A stretch of DNA of 7,438 bases from Sedimentisphaerales bacterium (GTDB lineage Bacteria; Planctomycetota; Phycisphaerae; Sedimentisphaerales; Anaerobacaceae), in assembly GCA_016933985.1 (NCBI GenBank), contig JAFGTU010000212.1, positions 1 to 7,438 on the forward strand, read 5' to 3'. Below are positions 5,683 through 7,438 of this stretch, one piece after another; position 1 is the first letter of the stretch, and each line of letters opens with the position of its first letter. The translations under genes were made by a program, and so were the position numbers. The notes below the pieces were generated by a model. It was not told the origin of the DNA. It saw only the letters and a list, made by a program, of their open reading frames with translations, and did not search any database.

Positions 5683-5844
5683 CAAATCCGAAATCCGAAT
5701 ATCGAAATACGAAATCCACTAAGGGATCCCTTGCGGGACAAATCGGAAATTCAAATGTCTCAATGTTCAAAACACATGGTCCGGTAATTTGTATTTCTGT
5801 AATTTGAATTTGTTTCGAGTTTAGGACTTAGTGCTTCGTGCTTC
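5683..5844. repeat. Intergenic element bordered by opposed 7-nt repeat arrays
   Basis: The left border (5683-5717) is five consecutive 7-nt units on the plus strand, with GAAATCC as the typical unit. The right border (5810-5844) is five consecutive 7-nt units on the minus strand, beginning GAAGCAC, GAAGCAC and drifting to TAAGTCC-like forms. Both follow a loose (G/T)AANNNC pattern and face each other, like terminal inverted repeats made of heptads. The 92-nt core is AT-rich. It holds a 12-bp palindrome at 5721-5732 and a 10-bp inverted pair, AAATTCAAAT at 5747-5756 and ATTTGAATTT at 5802-5811. The element begins 3 nt after the GldG-like stop and ends near the DUF4340 ribosome binding site. 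No open frame of note and no clear promoter or terminator is visible inside. From memory, similar AT-rich text is common between genes in some planctomycetes, but I cannot confirm that here. Confidence 0.65.
5721..5732. repeat. Perfect 12-bp palindrome in the element core
   Basis: AAGGGATCCCTT reads the same on both strands with no spacer. It starts 3 nt after the left heptad array. Being spacerless, it would suit binding by a dimeric protein better than an RNA hairpin. An overlapping alternative, TCCC-TTGC-GGGA at 5727-5738, could form a small 4-bp stem-loop. Confidence 0.6.
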
Positions 5845-5847
5845 CCA

Positions 5848-7438
5848 TTAAGCATCGCTGGCGTGGCTGATGTAATGCCTTCTGCGAGCGTTGCGCCGAG
5901 TGCCGAGGACGACGGCGACAATCAGAATCGCGGCCGGGACCATTAGGGTATTGCGTCGCTGGAGCTTCCTGCCCAGCCCGTCGATTCCCTCTCGGCGTTC
6001 CATGCGAATCACTCGCTTCTGGCGTTCGGCATCATAAATTTTTTGCTCGAGGTCACGTCGCTGCTTCAAAATGGCATTGCCCAAGACCTCCTCTTCGCCC
6101 TCCTTTGCGGAGGAGACCATCTTCTGCAGCTCGGCATTATATCCGGCAATGGCGGCTTCGATGCCTTTCATTTTCTCTGCGGTCTTCTCCTCGGCCTGCT
6201 TCTCGATGGCATCGACAACGGTGAATGGTCGGCGGAAGTTGCCGCGAGACCTGATGGAAACCAGGTCGCTCGAGCCGCTCAAGTCATCGATTGCGTTGAG
6301 CAGCAGGGCGCTGTTGTCGCCGACAACCATCTTGCTGCCGAAGAACGATTCGCGATAGGCGACCCTGTCGCTCAAGAAATCAACGTCGCTGAATACGACG
6401 ACGGCGCAATCGTCGTCGGCCTCGGTCAACTCCGGCTTGATGAGCTTTGTTATGGTTTTGTCTTCATCATCATCTTTCTTCTCTTCGCTGTCTTTCTGTG
6501 GCGCGGGGACCTCGATTGCGACGCCGTTGGGGAAAGCCGTCTTGAACTTTCCGGTGAGCAGATAGCCCATTATGACGGGCTTGACGCCCCGATTGAACTT
6601 ATTTCTCAGAATTCCCGGATCCATGAACATAAGCTCGTAAGGGCTATCGACCTTTATGACATTGCCTTCGTTGGTCGTCTTAACAAGGGCGGTACGCTTG
6701 ACATCAAGCGAAGGGACATTCGGGTCGATAGATTCTCCGACCTCGTTGAGCTCTCCGGCGAAGAGCATAGTAACCTGATTCAATTCGGCGGTTATAACAC
6801 TATCCTTATTGAAACAGCCGGGTTCGGGCCGCAGACCGAGGAAACCGACGATGCCGTCTTCGCCCATCCTGGCGGCCAACGCGAGATTGAGGTCGCCGGC
6901 GATCCCATTTTCCGGCATCTCGACGCCCCAGTTGCGCATAAGCTTGTTGAGGTCGGATTTCTGAGACTGCTGCTGAGGCATCATCGGATTTCGCTGGGCG
7001 GGCTGATCGTTGAGGCAATGCGGATCGACGCAGACAACGGTCCTGCCGCCCTTCAAGACAAACTGGTCTATGGCGAGGAGAGTCCGATCGGGCAGATCTT
7101 TTGGATGAATGACCAGGAGGATATCGACGTCGTTGATGTCGTTGACATCCGTCGGCACGGGATTGACTTCGTACTGCCTGCGCAACTGCTCGACAATGGT
7201 CCACGGTCCTCTTGGCTGCTGGCCCTGCATCCGCATCATCTGGGCCATATAGCCGCTCATATCGTCGCCCATGACGGGCAGCGAGCTGAGCACGCCGATC
7301 CTGGTTTTTTGGCGGGTGATGGCCGTATCTATCAGATAGCTGATATCGTACTCGACGAAATTCTGGCGGTCCGGCGAGAAGAATTCGATAGCCTTCTCGA
7401 CTCCGAACTGCGTCTGGACGACCAGGCCGAAGAAGAAG
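5848..7438 (-). CDS. GldG-like ABC transporter auxiliary protein, partial at the right edge
   Basis: The C-terminal 529 residues of a GldG-family protein (ABC-type uncharacterised transport system, ABC_transp_aux type). The frame is open through the right edge, so the true start and the N-terminal membrane helix lie outside. Visible motifs, numbered from the first complete residue: FVEYDISYLI (about 22-31), then KTRIGVLSSLP (44-54), a Met-rich MAQMMRMQGQQP loop (64-75), PWTIVEQLRRQYEV (78-91), DVDILLVIHP (103-112), FVLKGGRTVVCVDPH (126-140), and NWGVEMPENGIAGDLNLA (169-186). A charged loop (about 314-345) precedes VVVFSDVDFLSDR (346-358) and LLNAIDDLSGS (378-388). A long predicted coiled coil (about 408-485) leads to one C-terminal membrane helix (498-512) and a basic tail. 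GldG proteins work with a GldA-type ATPase and GldF-type permease, originally in gliding motility and more widely as an ABC system of unknown substrate. The following DUF4340 gene fits such a cluster. Gliding itself cannot be inferred. Confidence 0.9.
   Translation of the reverse strand, partial: FFFGLVVQTQFGVEKAIEFFSPDRQNFVEYDISYLIDTAITRQKTRIGVLSSLPVMGDDMSGYMAQMMRMQGQQPRGPWTIVEQLRRQYEVNPVPTDVNDINDVDILLVIHPKDLPDRTLLAIDQFVLKGGRTVVCVDPHCLNDQPAQRNPMMPQQQSQKSDLNKLMRNWGVEMPENGIAGDLNLALAARMGEDGIVGFLGLRPEPGCFNKDSVITAELNQVTMLFAGELNEVGESIDPNVPSLDVKRTALVKTTNEGNVIKVDSPYELMFMDPGILRNKFNRGVKPVIMGYLLTGKFKTAFPNGVAIEVPAPQKDSEEKKDDDEDKTITKLIKPELTEADDDCAVVVFSDVDFLSDRVAYRESFFGSKMVVGDNSALLLNAIDDLSGSSDLVSIRSRGNFRRPFTVVDAIEKQAEEKTAEKMKGIEAAIAGYNAELQKMVSSAKEGEEEVLGNAILKQRRDLEQKIYDAERQKRVIRMERREGIDGLGRKLQRRNTLMVPAAILIVAVVLGTRRNARRRHYISHASDA

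Noticed and set aside
6806..7204. Minus-strand open frame of 132 codons in another frame of the GldG-like gene
   Set aside because: Arg- and Ser-rich composition typical of an out-of-frame reading; the overlapping frame has GldG motifs throughout.
7291..7438. GTG at 7291-7293 as the start of the GldG-like gene
   Set aside because: The 48 codons before it are open and read FVEYDISYLI and similar family-like sequence, so the gene runs off the window edge.

Overview
The window looks like chromosomal DNA of a planctomycete, most likely of the Phycisphaerae/Sedimentisphaerales type. This is inferred from protein style, not from a marker gene. The signs are a secreted GLUG-repeat protein with a cysteine-containing dockerin-like module and FN3-like tails, a prepilin-like protein of the DUF1559 kind, a secreted FG-GAP/VCBS propeller, and a GldG-like plus DUF4340 pair. 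No rRNA, tRNA, CRISPR array, transposase or phage gene was seen.

Layout. Positions 1-219 (+) hold the 3' end of an unrecognised gene whose reading frame seems to break at an A6 run. It is followed 15 nt later by a 621-aa secreted GLUG/dockerin-like/FN3 protein (235-2100, +). A 93-bp convergent gap with one imperfect hairpin separates these from a minus-strand block. Going leftward along that block, the genes are: a GldG-like ABC-transporter auxiliary protein, cut by the right edge (5848-7438); a DUF4340 membrane-anchored protein (4389-5660); a secreted seven-repeat FG-GAP/VCBS protein (3053-4258); and a pseudopilin-like protein (2194-2895).

How the genes may work together. The GldG-like and DUF4340 genes are a familiar pair downstream of an ABC ATPase and permease, which I would expect just beyond the right edge. 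The FG-GAP and pseudopilin genes probably have their own promoters. A candidate TTGATA-N17-TAATAT lies upstream of the first, and a strong TTGACT-N17-TATAAT lies upstream of the second. The latter's -10 box is one arm of a perfect 8-3-8 inverted repeat that looks like an operator.

The most unusual structure is non-coding. The 187-bp gap between the GldG-like and DUF4340 genes is almost filled by an element (about 5683-5844) whose two ends are each exactly five 7-nt units. The two arrays are in opposite orientation and enclose a 92-nt core with a perfect 12-bp palindrome. I see no complete novel enzymatic or defence system here. The best leads are this heptad-bordered element, the operator-like promoter and the frame break at the left edge.
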